Assembly: GCF_010015445.1 (NCBI RefSeq)
Contig: NC_053122.1
Coordinates: forward strand, 36,469,513 to 36,533,512
Reading direction: 5' to 3'
Length of the DNA stretch: 64,000 nucleotides
Source: Perca fluviatilis
Taxonomy: Eukaryota; Chordata; Actinopteri; Perciformes; Percidae
Part shown: one piece after another, positions 36,095-50,164 of the stretch
Numbering within the stretch: position 1 is the stretch's first letter
Layout of the letters: every line of letters begins with the position of its first letter
Made by a program: the position numbers and the translations under genes
Notes under the pieces: model-generated
What the model saw: only the letters and a program-made list of their open reading frames with translations
The model's database searches: none
Told to the model about the DNA's origin: nothing

Positions 36095-37812
36095 GAGAAT
36101 ATAACCAGGGGTTACTGTCACTTAAGAATGTGGGTTTTTGATGGATGACCTTTTGACCTGTGGGGTCAAGAGGTCACGACCTGTCAGAAATGTGATTGAT
36201 GCCGTCCAGGTGTGTGTGACTGGACTGTTCCGGAAGCTTCTAGAAGGAAGGCGTGTCCCGGAAATGACGTGTGTTAAGTGATGCAATGAGGGAGTCACAG
36301 GAAGTAGAAGATGCTTCATTTAAATGATCCAATGAGCGTTAGAGATGAAATATCCGGATGTGTTTGAAATGAGCCAGTGAGAGAAGAGGGGTGTAGCGTT
36401 AAATTTTGAGCATAAAAAGGGTTTCTTCCCCGTTTGAAACAGAGAAAGATAGGTTTTTCATTCTACACACAGCATGAATGTAAGTTTGAGTAACACTGAT
36501 GCGTTTGAAATGAGCCAATACAACTCTCATGCAACTGTGAGAGCAGAACGTGTGTAAGGCAGGGTCTGTAAAATAGGAATGTGTAAGGCTCCTCTTACAA
36601 CAGGCCAAGGAAGTAGCGTTAATAAGCGTGAATGGGCCTAAGCCCAAAGGTCAATGCATTTCTACCCACACACACACACACACCCACACACACACACACA
36701 CACACAGACACAAACAGCCACAGTTCATGTTGTCTGTGCATGCTTAGCTCTAGTCCATATGTCTGGCCCTCCTGCATCCTCCGCTGCTCCGTACTCATCA
36801 GGCTGTGCCTGCTTCGTTCTGTCCCGGGGATCGGTGTTCACTCCCCTTTTCCCAACACACCCCTTTTTCCCTCGCCTCTTTTTGCTATGCCCACAGCAAC
36901 CCTCTAACGGAAATGCGTTACAATTCAAATAAGCGAACCAGTGAGAAGTAAAAAAAAAAAAAGTATAATATTCATCCATACACACACTCCTACAACTTTC
37001 CTGTGCTTGTGTGCCATTATACACATGAAACACACACACACAAACAGACACAGTTCATGTTGTCAGTACATGTTGTCATGTTGCATGTGAGCCACTAATG
37101 TTCGCACACACATGCATATGAATTTTAATTTGTGAATACAAAACTTATTTTGTATCATTTAAATGTAACCACATTGACTTAAAAGATTGTTTGTGTTTAA
37201 TGTGGTGAAAGATGCAAACATTAAACATTTTTAAAACTTATGTGATCAGTGTTAAAAAACAAAAAGTATGCTTGTAACATTTTTTTGTATTAATACAACA
37301 GCTTTTAAAATTATATTTAATTCTCCTCGATGTACGCAGTAGTTGTAAGAAAAGATTCAACTTGCAACCTGACCCAAATATGTTTCTTTGTAAAACGCCA
37401 GCGTTAAAAGTAAGTAGTTCTAACTTGAAGTTGCGTTGTAATTCAGAATTAACACATTGTTGCCAAAATGTAAGTCTTACAGGCAAGATATGGTATGTTC
37501 AACATGAATTTGTGAATACAAAACTTATTTTGTATCATTTTAATGTAACTAGCATATTTGACTTTAAAAAAATGTTGTGTTTAATGTGGTGAAAGATGTC
37601 AATTTTTTTTTTTTTACCACGCCCAGAACGCTTCCATACCACACCTCTTTTCCAGAATTTTCCTAACCACACCCACCTTACAATAGTATAAAGACTGAAG
37701 CAGACAGCGACAGAACATGCCACAGATGCGTTTGAAATGACGGACTGAGTAAGAATTAAATCACGTATCTTTACACTATTTGGAGCAGTGAGCAGAACGT
37801 GTGTAAGGAACC

Positions 37813-37863
<51 letters not shown>

Positions 37864-37957
37864 GGTTTCCCGTTTTACTTTATGAAAGACACACATGTCC
37901 AAACAAGCATCCACCGTCTAACAATCTTGAATGTGGCCTCACACAGAGTATCTTACC
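36095..37957 (+). promoter_or_regulatory. upstream region of gene A, unit L
   Basis: No open frame is convincing here. The region repeats several words: gatgcgtttgaaatg (36498 and 37725), gagcagaacgtgtgtaagg (36541 and 37790), and gtgtttaatgtggtgaaaga near 37193 and 37579. A TATA-like tataaag lies at 37687, about 270 bp before the first ATG of gene A. A CA repeat (36666-36708) and a GA repeat (37810-37864) are included. The same layout is present in unit R (57453-55594). A promoter role is inferred from position only. Confidence 0.4.
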
Positions 37958-38824
37958 ATGGAAAGTCTTACCCGAAAAAGACTCAGCTACATAGAGGCCA
38001 GTAACATGGGCCAGAGTGAACTACGTGGCCGATGTTCTGTTGCACCACGAGATGATATCAGGTGAAGAGTTGGAGTACATCCAGGCTATGAGAGGCACTC
38101 GGGACAGGGCTAGGGCCTTGATCGACCATGCAAGGAAGAAGGGCAACGGTGTTTGTAAGACGTTTTATGGAAACCTGGGAGGACAACGACAACCACAACG
38201 TCTTCTGTGGCTCGTTCCCGCGCACCCGAGGTGTCCGGAGAGATACCCCCCATCTTGGACGATCTCTGCACTGAGGATTTTGTGGGACTCAAGTATTTCC
38301 TGCGCGACATACAAGTGTTTGGTTGAAGCCCCATTGCTCGAGCCGTTATGGATCGTCTGACTCATAGAACCCAGATAGCAGATGCAATCGCCCGGCGCTA
38401 CAACGATAAAGCCTGCGCGGTCTTGATCATCCTGCTGAAGCGCATACACCGTAATGACCTGGTGGAAAGGATCCCTAGCGGCACCCGTGACGGTGGCCAA
38501 ACGTCAAATCAGCCACGACCCTTTACCTTTGCTGAATATCGCAAAGCTATCCAAGGAAATGCAGCTGATGTCAGGGAGAATGTGTGCCATACACTCGGGG
38601 ACCTCGACGCTGACACCATGACACGATTCATATGGACCCTGCATCTCCCAAGCAGCAAGTCTGAATGTGTCACGAGTGTCAGTGACCTTGTAAAAGCATC
38701 CACAGAGCATGTAAATCATGACCCGTTCATATACGTGGAAACCGTACATGCATCGCTGTGTAAGGTTGGGAGAAATGACTTAGCCCAAAGGTTGGAGATG
38801 CACATAGCTAGGCTCGGTGTCTGA
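37958..38824 (+). pseudogene. gene A, unit L: CARD + two further death-fold domains, frameshifted
   Basis: Same gene as in unit R, in forward orientation. An extra G near codon 18 and an extra T near 38167 throw the CARD part out of frame. The second half is open for 158 codons (38348-38824), with RIHRNDLVERI (DED-like end) and LGDLDADTMTRFIWTL, then CKVGRNDLAQRLE (pyrin-like). The in-frame TGA after QVFG is also present. The base changes relative to R are single insertions, so sequence error is as likely as decay. Confidence 0.7.
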
Positions 38825-39317
38825 ACCTCGTGGCCTGCTTCGTTCTGGCCTGGTGTTCACTCCCCTTTTCCCAACACACCCCTTTTTCCCATGCTCCAAC
38901 ACTCTATACCAGAAATAGCGTTTTCAATTCAAATAAGCGAACCAGTGAGAAATCAAAGATGTGTGCGTATCACGCAGCTGTGCCTGTACCTGCGCAATCT
39001 GGGAGCGCATCTCGCGCGATGATCGCCGCGGCCATACCGGCGAGGGGTGGGGTTACCTCTCCTGACGTGATGATGTATTTACATTTGTAAAGGTGTTAAA
39101 ACGCCTGATAGACCAATGGTTAGCTTGTAAATGTGAGGGCTATTGTTGTGGGTGTTAAATCGGCATGCAGGGCGGGCTTGTAGGATTTAAAAGTCTTGGT
39201 TTCATGATGGCTGCTCACTTTTTAACTAGCTCGTTTTTTCTCACCCTTCAACAAAACCAGCTGCGGATTTTCTTTTTTAATTCTTTTGGTGAAAACAAGA
39301 GGAATCGTTTTCCAGCC

Positions 39318-40066
39318 ATGTCTATCCACACATTTGGACAACAATCAGGATCATCTGATGTTGAAGAAGGTGAGACAGCTTAGAGTAGGACCCACTACAT
39401 TTGCTCTGTACACTAAGCCCGAAAAGAGTTAGTGGGGAGGTGGAGAAGACTGGAACACTATTTGGCTTGCGACAGGCCCTCGAAGAGACAGATATCATGA
39501 GCCGGAACAGGCGAAGTCTTCCAGAAAGAAGAAGCCTCGCTATTCAGATCTTTTCCTTAATAAGAGCGACCGAATCGGCAGTAATATCTTCATTCCAGAA
39601 TATCGGTATCAATGGACATCAAGATATGTTCATCAGATACGCGACATTGGCCGCTTCATTATTCAGCAAACAAGCCGGGAAACAATATTCAGCAAAAGTC
39701 ATCGAAACCAAAATACTTCACCGGAAATGCGAAATAAACGCTCCAGATCTGAGTCAACTGAATACCCGTTAAGGGATGCGTAACAATCGGGACAGAATAT
39801 CAGTATCTGTTATCGCCACTAGAATCTGTTTATGATTTTATCATGATACGCAAAGTTAGTTCGCACCAAACCATGCCCCGTTTTCAACGCAGTGAATAAT
39901 AACAACATTAAAACGTCTTTGTTAATGGTGACCGGAAAGGTTTGACATCATTTATACCGTCATCGAAAGAATAAGCGAGCCCCATGAAAACATGAGAAAA
40001 TCGATATTTTTCAGATCTTCACGCCTTTATCCTTATGACCTTAAAAGTCGCGGGAGACAATAAAGA
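39318..40066 (+). pseudogene. gene B, unit L: unrecognised, heavily degraded
   Basis: Opens MSIHTFGQQSGSSDVEEGE exactly as in unit R, then hits a TAG after about 20 codons. Similarity to unit R remains visible in patches (YENMRK-coding gaaaacatgagaaaa near 39990) but substitutions and indels are dense from about 39480 on. No function assigned. Confidence 0.55.
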
Positions 40067-41990
40067 GTTCAGCAAAACGGCGGGTTCAATTTTACGTTGG
40101 AATATTCGTCAAAATGTTAAAAATGCTTCTTTTTTTTTTTGATATATCGTGATCAATGACGCCGAGAATGACCGTATTACTTTGCACTTCGACGCAACCT
40201 GCCTTCTAAATCCTCTTTCATCATCATCAACGACTTCTTTAGTATTAAATAGCTCAAAACACTTAACGCTTTTGGTGTCCTCCACAAGCTTTCTGGTCAG
40301 TTTGACGAATCTGGTTCAATTTCAACCGGTGTAATGTCAGGCCTTTGCCAAATGCGACCGTTTCAGTCGCTCAATACCGATTGAGATCAGCTTTCAGACG
40401 GTTGTCTACACCTGACTTTGTTACCTGCCAATTTCTGTAATTAATTTGTTTAAACCACCAAGAAATTCATTATTTGCCACCAAAGTCTTCGGGTCGACAC
40501 CAGATGCCGTTCATTATATTCAATAACATTTCCTCACGGCGTCATTCATTTGTGAAGTAACTGGTCTTTCTCGTAAAGTTATTCCATTGGTCAGGATGGT
40601 GTTCCGAGCGTCAGCTCGCCTCTTTCTTCCAAACACGCTATTACACGGCCTTAGCCGTCAATAGACATGTCCCCAGATTTTCAACCAATACGCTTTTTTT
40701 ATGGTGGTTTTGAGTAATGGCTTCTTCTGGCGAATTACGGTATGACTGTTTTACTGTGACATTGTTCAGTTTCATTAACGCCGTTAGCAGTTTACAGTTG
40801 TTCTTAAAACGCCTTCGATAGAATCGCCTTCGACGTATGATGGTTACATTCTACGTTTTTACATTGCGGTATTAAATTCGAACAGTTTAATTTCAGCATC
40901 AGTTCAGGTCATGATGAGCCACATATTCCACAATATTTCCGGATGTCTTTGGTTGATTTCTTGACGATGATGTCAAAGAAGAGGTGCCTTTTGAGAGCAT
41001 TCATTAGGCGCGTTAATAATAAATGGATCTAAAACAGAAAGCTACTTCCGGATTTCATAAGCGACAGTAGCAAATAAAAGTTTACCATAAGTTTCGAAGC
41101 GTGCTGGGCCATCGTTTCAGCTGCAGCATCATGTTAATTTGCTAGATATGCAGCGATATCAATTACCTTTCATACTCACATATACGCATTTAAGGTCCAT
41201 TGCCAAGATGCACTTCACATGTTTTGGCATTGTTTACATATTTTCATTTCATATGAGTCAAAATTCGTAATTAAACCTTATTTTACCCCTATTTGTTGTA
41301 AAGTCTCATTAATACCATGGAATTTGTGTGAATTGTTCAACCAATAACCATAGCACTCAGTTTTAGTTCATATAGATGGGAAGTTACTATTTGTTCAGAT
41401 GTTTGAAGCAGTATGTTAACAGTTAAGCGGTGAAGTATACTCGGAGCACGTTTGGGCACCTTTAGAGTAGGTTCTCATTAAAGTATTAAGTGCTGGTCCG
41501 GCAAAAACACATGATAGTTTCCCTATTTTTATTTTATTTTGTTGTTTAACAATTCATAGTTTTAAATCCTTCCTTTTTGGTAGTTTGGCTTGTTTGAGTC
41601 AGAGTTTGATGTAGTCATAGTGGGCCTCTCTTCGTCTTCAGCGTTTGGGAGGATAACAAGTTGTGGTCTTAATTCCTTAGTTTTGTCTTAAGTGAGAGAA
41701 TAAATGGGTGTCATTCGAATAGGTCAGTCATTAAGATATTCATATATTGATCAAAGTTAGTCAAGTTGACTATCTTCTTAAGCGTATTGATTTTGCATGA
41801 TTATGATAATATTGAATAGTTGAATGTAGATATGAGATTCAGGTATTTAATACTTCAAGATAGTATTATTATTTTAACGCCAAGTGCTCTCATGTTCAAA
41901 CAAAAGTGCCTTTGACATTTTGGGCTATCACATAGTCTTTAAATACATTGTATTCTCCCTACACAATCAATATGTATAAAAAGTAAGATG
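40067..41990 (+). repeat. unit L tail, strongly diverged copy of 53340-50770 reversed
   Basis: Patchy alignment to the reverse of unit R, e.g. the catcatcatcaacgac stretch near 40220, ggtgtcctccacaagct near 40276 and ctatttttattttattttg near 41524. Open frames are short. Length is about half of the R counterpart. The divergence is far greater than that of the unit L segment just upstream, which is odd for one insertion. Confidence 0.55.
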
Positions 41991-42724
41991 AGATCTCAAC
42001 TTTTGCACCTGCCCTGTTTTGGTTTTTGCAAAAAACCAACGCAAAAGTAAGTAGTACTATCTGAAGTATTATAGTAAGTAATACTACCCTTGGTTATGTA
42101 TCTGCATTTCAACCTGAGTACCAATTTATCATAATCATTACTTATACAAAAATAAATACATACAGGAATGAATGGCAACTGACAACTTGGTCAATACAAT
42201 ATGAATATCATAATATTTGATGTGTTTCGTAGAGAATGACCGGCACATTATATATCACTTAAGACCGTAGAAACTAAGAATTTAAGACCACAACTATTTA
42301 TCCCTCTAAACATATCACTGAAAGACCCTGAAGGGTGTTGAAAGGCCACTATGCACTACACAAAACTCTGACCAAACAAGGGCCCTTGTTATTTACTAAA
42401 AAAGAGAGGATTTAAGAAAACTATGAGATTGTTAAACAATAAAAATAAAATAAAAATAGGGAGCTTGTCCCTCCAAGCTTAACTGCTATTTTATTTTGGA
42501 ATTGATATATCCAAATGTGATATTGTCTCGACCTTGTAATTTTATTATGGTATACAAGTCTGTTAATTTTGTTTTGTTTGTTAGATTAATTTTAATTGTC
42601 TTTTTCTCTGTCTACAAAAATCTATCAATGTTGGAAGATCTCTTGAGTAGACTAGTTTCTACCTTTAACAGAGCAAGGGCTCTAGCTTGCAGTTGTCAGC
42701 CAAGGTCAAACTCTGCCTCCAACA

Positions 42725-42748
42725 GACACACACACACACACACACACA

Positions 42749-42826
<78 letters not shown>
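42725..42826. repeat. (CA)n microsatellite, unit M
   Basis: About 50 CA units with one CCC interruption. The counterpart in unit R is at 51388-51470. Confidence 0.97.
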
Positions 42827-42827
<1 letters not shown>

Positions 42828-43287
42828 ATTTATATGTTTTATGAGGACCAACTTTATAACCATCACTTGTGGGGCCACCCTTCTAAAGGTGCTAGACGAT
42901 GAAAAAACTGCAGGTATACTCTACCATAGCTTTGTTAGCTTATACCTTCAAACATCTGAATTGATAGTAATGACTTCCCATCCTATATGGGGACTGTAAA
43001 AAAACTGAGTTAACATGGTTGGTTGGTTGGACCTCTATTTGCATGGTATTTACATAATTTACACACAAATTCCATCGTGGATTAGTGGGGACTTTGCAAC
43101 AAATAAATTAAATAAAGGTTTAATTTACAGATTTAATCCATGTAGAATGAAAATATGCATAAACAGTACTTAATAACAAAATATGTAAATTCATCTTAGC
43201 TAGTCCTATAGATAGTGTATAATGTGGAGCATGAAGCTTGAAAAGCCACCACACATCCACTAACATAGCAAAACATATGATTATATA

Positions 43288-44430
43288 CAGTTGAAACCAG
43301 ATATTTACATACACTTCAGAAAAACTTATCAGTAAACTTTTATTTCTTTTACGTCATACATGAAATCAGATAAACTTTTTCGTTTAGATCTCCATTTGAG
43401 TTAATTGTACGCCTGTGGAGCTATAAACACCCAACAAACCTCTTTCTTTGAACATCATGGGAAAATCAAGAGAAATCAAACCAAGACATCAGGAAAAATA
43501 ATTGTGGAGCTCTACAAGGTGGCTCATCCTTAGGTACAATTTCCAGATGCCTGAAGGTCCCACGCTCATCTGTTCAGACAATACTACACAAGTATAAAAA
43601 ACAGGGAATGTACAAACCATCATACCACCTCAGGAAGGAGACGGATTCTGAATCCCAGAGAGGAACGCTTTGGTGTAATCAATCCCAGGACAACAGCAAA
43701 AAACCTATGAAGATGCTAGCTGAAACTGGTAAGATAGTGTCCACAGTAAAACAAGTCCTGTACCACCATGGGCTAAAAAGGTTCCTCTGGGAGAAGAAAG
43801 TCATTACTTCAAAAACCACCATAAAAAGCCATACATGTGGACAAAAATCTCAATTTCTGAGACATGTCCTGTGGTCTGATCTAAAACAAAGATTGAACTG
43901 TTCGGCCATAATGATAAACGGTATATTTGGAAGAAAAAGGGCAAAGCTTTGAAGCCTCAGAACACCATCCCAACTGTAAAGTATGTGGGTGCTTTGCTGC
44001 AGAAGGGACTGGTGCACTTCACAAAAATAGATGGCCTCTATGAGAAAAGAAAATGTTGTGGATATAATGAAGCAACATCTGAAGATATCGGGCCAGGAAG
44101 TTAAAGCTAGTTGTGCTAAATGGGTCTTCCAAGTGGACACTGACCCCAAGCATACCTCCAAATTAGTTACAAAGTGGCTTAAAGACAACAAAGCAAGGTA
44201 TTGGAGTAGCCATCACAAAGCCCTGATCTCAATCCCATAGAACATTTGGTGGGCGGCACTGAAAAGGCGAAAAGCGAGCAAGAAGGCCTACAAACCTGAC
44301 CCAGTTACACCAGTTCTGTCAAGAGGAGGGGCCAAAATTCCATCAAACTATTGTAGAAAGCTTGTGGAAGGACACCCAAAACGTTTGGCCCAAGTGAAAC
44401 AGAGCAATCCTACCAAATACTCAAGAAAGT
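43288..44430 (+). mobile_element. Tc1-type element, unit M copy, 3' truncated
   Basis: Starts cagttgaaaccagatattta after TA and carries a transposase relic beginning at ATG 43457. Pieces readable in different frames include SREIK-type start, YKPSYHLRKE and LRFQVDTDPKHTSKLV. It is the same insertion as in unit R (51965-53100) and belongs to a different Tc1 family from the one at 4130. Confidence 0.8.
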
Positions 44431-44659
44431 GTTCCGCATTGGAGGTGTCGATGATGATGATGAAAAGGGATTTAGGAGAGCCGTTGCCGCCAGTGGTGCA
44501 AATAAATACGGGGTGTTAGGGCGGCGCCCGGGACGGATGACACCACTCCAGATCCTCTGGGAAGAAAAAAAATCACACTATTACAATCAAAGTCGCAAAA
44601 AAAAAGCATTTTAACTATTTTGGCAAATAATTAGCACATAAAAAACCCACCACTTTTAA

Positions 44660-45523
44660 GGTCTTGTGTCCCAACGCATTTTAGGTCTATAGAGGGTCCC
44701 TGGTAGGGCAGAGACTGTTGGTCAGCATCCCCAAATATCAATCTTTTTCTCATGTTTCATAAGAACTCCTTATTTTGTCTCTTCTGATGACATAGTCAAT
44801 GGTATCAAACTGTTTCTTCAAAATCTCCCAGTCACACACATTGTATAAAGAAGACATTTTTAAACCATTTGTTGTATTCCTCTAGGAAAACAGGGGTATG
44901 GTTTTAACTTCCATTCTTCAGGACCACGGGCTGCAACTAACTTCTCCCTTCGCGCATAACGCTAAGAAAATAAAATTGTAGGCTAGTGAAACGGTCCGTT
45001 TCCACAGATAGACACGCCCAAGCTACTCCCATTACACACATACACTAACAGGTGGCGATTGTCAGGTAACAGACAACTCAACTAAAAACTCCAGCTTCAC
45101 AGAGATTGTACAGGCTGTTTGGCTTTGCTAGATAGTTCGACAGCAACACTAGTGTAAACAGCCAATGTCACGTGATCCTGCACTGTATCGAATTGAATAT
45201 CTGTATCCATTGACACCGACATATTACTCTAAGATCAGATGTACACGTATTCAGTCATGCTTGTAGGAAAGATCTCTGGACCGAATCGCTTTTCTGGGAG
45301 CCTGGCTCAAACCGCCTGTTGTTCCAGTATTAGCATCGCTGCCGCCTGATGCCTCTTTCGATGGGGCCTGTCGCAGTCAAATAGTGTTCCAGTCTCCACC
45401 CTCCCCACAACTCTTTCGGGCTTAGTGTACAGAGCAAATGTGGGAGTGGGTCCTACTCTAGCTGTCTCACCTTCTTCAACATCAGATGATCCTGATTTGT
45501 TGTCCAAATGTGTGGATAGACAT
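44660..45523 (-). pseudogene. gene B, unit M
   Basis: Reads the MSIHLDNKSGSSDVEEGET-type start with a frameshift against unit R, then pieces of the same protein in several frames. Too many indels to judge; no function assigned. Confidence 0.5.
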
Positions 45524-46033
45524 GGCTGAAAAAACGATTCCTCTCTGTTTTCACCAAAAGAATTAAAAAGAAAATCCACAGCTGGTTTTGTTGGAAGGGG
45601 TGAGAAAAACGAGTTAGTTAAAAACTGTAGGTAAAAAGGAGCAGCAGCATGAAACCAAGACTTTTAAACTTTACAAGCCACGCCTGCATGACGCATTTAA
45701 CACCCACAACAATAGCCCTCACATTTACAAGCTAACCATTGGTCTATCAGGCGTTTTTAACACCTTTTAAATGTAAATACATCATCACGGGCCAGGAGAG
45801 GTAACCCCACCCCACTCGCGAGTATGGGCTGACTCATCACGATCATGTAGATGCACCCCAGATTCGGGCCGCTTAGAGAATAGCCATGCTGATGCGCATA
45901 CACATCTTTGATTTCTCACTGGCCCGCTTATTTGAAATCTGAAAACGCCATTCTGGTATAGAGTGTTGGAGCAGGGAAAAGGTGTGTGGGAAAAGGGGAG
46001 TAAACACCAGCCAGAACGAGCAGGCCACGAGGT

Positions 46034-46903
46034 TCAGACACCGAGCTTCCAGCTATGTGCATCTCCAACCTTTTGGCTAAGTCATTCCCAACCTATACAG
46101 CTGATGCATGTATGGTTTCCACGATATGAACGCGGTCAGTGATTTACATGCTCTGTGGATGCTTTACAAGGTCACTGACACTCGTGACACATTCAGACTT
46201 GCTGCTTGGGAGATGCAGGGTCCATAGACCGGTGGTCATGGTGTCAGCGCCGAGGTCCCCGAGTGTATGGGACACATTCTCCCTGACATCAGCCGCATCT
46301 TTTGATAGCGTTGCGATATTCAGCAAAGGTAAAGGGTCGGGCGATTTGACGCTGGCCACCGCCACTGTCCCTAGGGATCCTTTCCACCAAGGTCATTACG
46401 TGTATGCGCTCAGCAGGATGATCAAGACCGCATGGGCTTATCGCTAGAAGCGCCGGTCATTGCATCTGCTACCTGGGTTCTATGAGTCAGACGCATCCAT
46501 AACGGCTCGAAAGCAATGGGGCTTCACTCAAACACTTGTATGTCGCGCGAGGAAATACTTGAAGTCCCACAAAATCCTCAGTGCCGAAAGATCTAAGATG
46601 GCTGCTCCGACACCTCAATGCTGCGGGACGAGCCACAGAAGACGTTGTGGTTGTCGCTGTCCTCCCAGTTTTCCATAAACGCCTTTACAAACACCATTGC
46701 CCTTCTTCCTTGGTGATGGTCGATCAAGGCCCTAGCCCTGTCCCGAGTAGCTCCTCTATAGCCTGATGTACTCCAACTCTTCACCTGATATCATCTCGTG
46801 GTGCAAATAGAACATCGGCCACGTAGTTCACTCTGGCCATGTTACTGGCTCCTATGTAGCTATGGCCTCTAAGTGAGTCTCTTTTTCGGTAAGATCTTTC
46901 CAT
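46034..46903 (-). pseudogene. gene A, unit M
   Basis: Minus-strand counterpart of 54731-55593. Recognisable pieces are RDRARALIDHH (CARD) and AADVRENVSHTLGDLGADTM, then SECVTSVSDLVK (pyrin-like). The reading frame changes repeatedly. A TGA is again found just after the DED-like start (QVFE). Confidence 0.6.
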
Positions 46904-47000
46904 GGTAAGATACTCTGTGTGAGGCCACATTCAAGATTGTTAGACGGTGGATGCTTGTTTGGACATGTGTGTCTTTCATAAAGCAAAACGGGAACCCTCT

Positions 47001-47037
<37 letters not shown>

Positions 47038-47762
47038 GTTCCTTACACACGCTCTGCTCACTGCTCCAAATAGTGTAAAGATACGGATTTAACTCCCTAC
47101 TCAGTCCGGTCATTTCAAACGTAATCTGTGGCATGTTCTGTCGCTGTCTGCTCAGCCTTTATACCATTGTAAGGGGGGTGTGGTTAGGAAAATTCTGAAC
47201 GGGGGGAGTTTGGAAACTTCTGGAAAAAGGTGGTATGGAAGCGCTCTGCGTGGTAAAAAAAAAAAAAAAAAAAAAAAACACTGTTGTTTTCTTGAATTCA
47301 GTTTTATGAGGGTCGAAATACTTAAGGAAGTACTGATCTTTTAAATTGACATCTTTCACCACATTAAACACATTTTTTTTTTTGTCAAAATGTGCTAGTT
47401 ACATTAAAATTATACAAAATAAGTTTTGTATTCACAAATTCAAATTCATAGTTGAACATACCATCATCTTGCCTGTAAGACTTTACATTTTGGCTTATGA
47501 CATTGTTTTAATTCTGAATTACAACGCAACGTCTCTAAAACATAAATGCATCCGTGAAGTCATATAAACTTTCAAGTTAGAACATATTTACTTTTAACGC
47601 TACGGCTTACAAAGAAACATATTTGGTTCAGGTTGCATTTTGTATAATACAAAAAGCATACTCTTTGGTTTTTAATTTTGCTTGCATCTTTCACCACATT
47701 AAACACAAACAATCTTTTAAGTCAATGTGGTTACATTTAAATGATACAAAATGTATTCACAA

Positions 47763-49040
47763 AAACACAAAGAATGCTATGACGGTTTTTGAGGACTGTA
47801 AGTGCCTCCTGATCTATCCAAACACATGAAGCGTATTTCAGTAATATTTTCCTTTGTAATTATGTATGGTTTTCAAAAATGGGAACTGCTGTAGATGAGA
47901 GAAGTGTATGCGGTACAGCACACGCCACATTATGGCCAAGCATGCTCCAAATAGCATCTGAATAACGCGCTACTGACTTTAGACTAGCGCCACTGGACTT
48001 TAGACCAGGTTTTTCCTGGTCAGTGGCGGAATGTTTTCTGAAACTGCAGAATAGCACAAAGTAACGCTTTATACCGAACACCTCTTCGGGCTGAACCGCC
48101 TCAGGAGCTAAATACACTCCCTACCACGAATGGGCCTGTGGAGGGAAAAGTCCGCGCAAGGCCGGGTGCAAAATAGGAATGATACATGCGCCGGTGTACA
48201 AAGGCACTTGGCGCTTGAGTGCAAGATAGGGCCCAATGACTTGTTTTGAAAAGTGTCCCCATATAAAAGAAATACAATACTTTTGAACACTTGTTAAATT
48301 AGCTGGTCATAATGTAAAATTAGTGAGCCACTGATAAAGCTCATCTGCTGACCCTTGACAGCCACACAACTCCAAAAATATGAACTAAGCTCAACACACT
48401 TACCTGAGACTCTACAACCTGACTGTCCCTGGTCTCCCCTGTTCCTCAGTTTTTTCTGTCTCCCTGTCCTACTCTGTGACATAGTGACGCTTAGTATTTC
48501 CATAAGCATCCATTCTTATAAAGATGTTACCAAATTGTCTTGGATATGAGAACTTATTGTTACTTTACTTGGCATTTTGGTGTAGGCTCTACTGAAAAAG
48601 GATCTTATGTCTGTTTTTCTTTTCTCTGTCATTTTATCTGGACAACAACACAAATCTTCAACATCAGATGTCTATGATTTAGGTTCATAGGTTCACCAGA
48701 TGGTCATATTATAATTATAAAATGATCTTAAGCCCCCATCATAAATATTTAGGTTCGGCTCTGGGACAGAGGATATATATTTAACTGCAGCAAACCCACT
48801 GATCAGCCAACTTCAAACACAACTGTAGATCTTCAATATTAACCCCTAATATCAGTTCACACACACAGGGTGGTCCTACATTGAATTATACCCAGGGTGA
48901 GACCCCTTTGAGCCTCCAACATTTTTTTATAATATTATAACAACATAAGTATTAAAGAAATATTCATATTTCCCTCAATTGCACAAATCCTTCATTAGAA
49001 CATTTGAAAAACACACTCAAGATAATCAAGTTATTTAACT
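47763..49040. other. spacer between units M and R, no gene
   Basis: Not shared with the other units. Includes a stretch (about 47990-48030) with gactttagactagcgccact and ctggtcagtggcgg that looks like a DNA transposon end. The stretch at 48868-49040 resembles 18826-18910 (ggtggtcctacattgaa ... gaaaaacacactcaagata). No exon seen. Confidence 0.5.
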
Positions 49041-49049
49041 ATAACTATA

Positions 49050-50133
49050 ACAGACATTACAGTTGGACATTACAGTTAGACCTTACAGACATTACAGTTG
49101 GACATTACAGACATTACAGTTGGACATTACAGTTAGACATTACAGACATTACAGTTAGACATTACAGACATTACAGTTGGACATTACAGACATTACAGTT
49201 GGACATTACAGTTAGACATTACAGACATTACAGTTGGACATTACAGACATTACAGTTGAACATTACAGACATTACAGTTAGACATTACAGACATTACAGT
49301 TGACATTACAGATATTAAAGTTGGACATTACAGATGGACATTACAGTTGACATTAAAGACATTTACAGTTGGACATTACAGACATTACAGTTGGACATTA
49401 CAGACATTAAAGTTACATTACAGTTGACATTACAGACATTACAGTTGGACATACAGACATTAAAGTTACTATCACAGTTGACATACAGACATACGTTGAC
49501 ATTACAGTTAGACATTACAACATTACGTTGACATTACAGACATTACAGACATTCATTGACATTCATATTCTACGATTACAACACCACTGACACAACACCA
49601 TGGACAAAACATACAACAGTTGACATACAGTTGACATACAGGACATACAGTTGCATACAACATTACAGTTAACACACAGACATACAGTTGACACACAGAC
49701 ATACAGTTGACACGTATAACATGCTTACATACATTAACACATATAATACAACAATTACACACAACATAGTTGACATAACACACCACACAATAGATATACA
49801 ACACATTACATACAACATATACACCATCACACAACATACATGACACACAGTTGACACACATTGACAACACTGATTACACGTGACATACAATTTACACACA
49901 ACACAATACACATACAAACAATAGAAACAAGTTAGACATTCAAGTAGACACAACAACGTTGACAACATTACCAAACACACAATACATACAACACACAGTT
50001 GACATCATAACAACACAGATGGACATACAACATACAGTTAACATACATAGATACATAACACACATTAGACACATTAAACACACACAACACATACAATAAC
50101 ACACAACAACATAAGACATTACACTGACATCAC

Positions 50134-50164
<31 letters not shown>

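Larger units (their letters stand above)
42165..47762 (-). repeat. unit M, direct copy of unit R with dense small indels
   Basis: Parallels 50810-56400 in order: aataaatacatacaggaatg start, CA repeat (42725-42824), Tc1 fragment, gene B, gene A, TC repeat, then noncoding sequence. Single-base gains and losses occur every 10-40 bases. It stops matching at about 47762, before the element's terminal 1 kb. Confidence 0.8.

Noticed and set aside
40149..40334. Ser-rich 61-codon open frame in unit L
   Set aside because: It lies in the diverged copy of the region downstream of gene B and overlaps the Tc1 relic; no counterpart is open in unit R.
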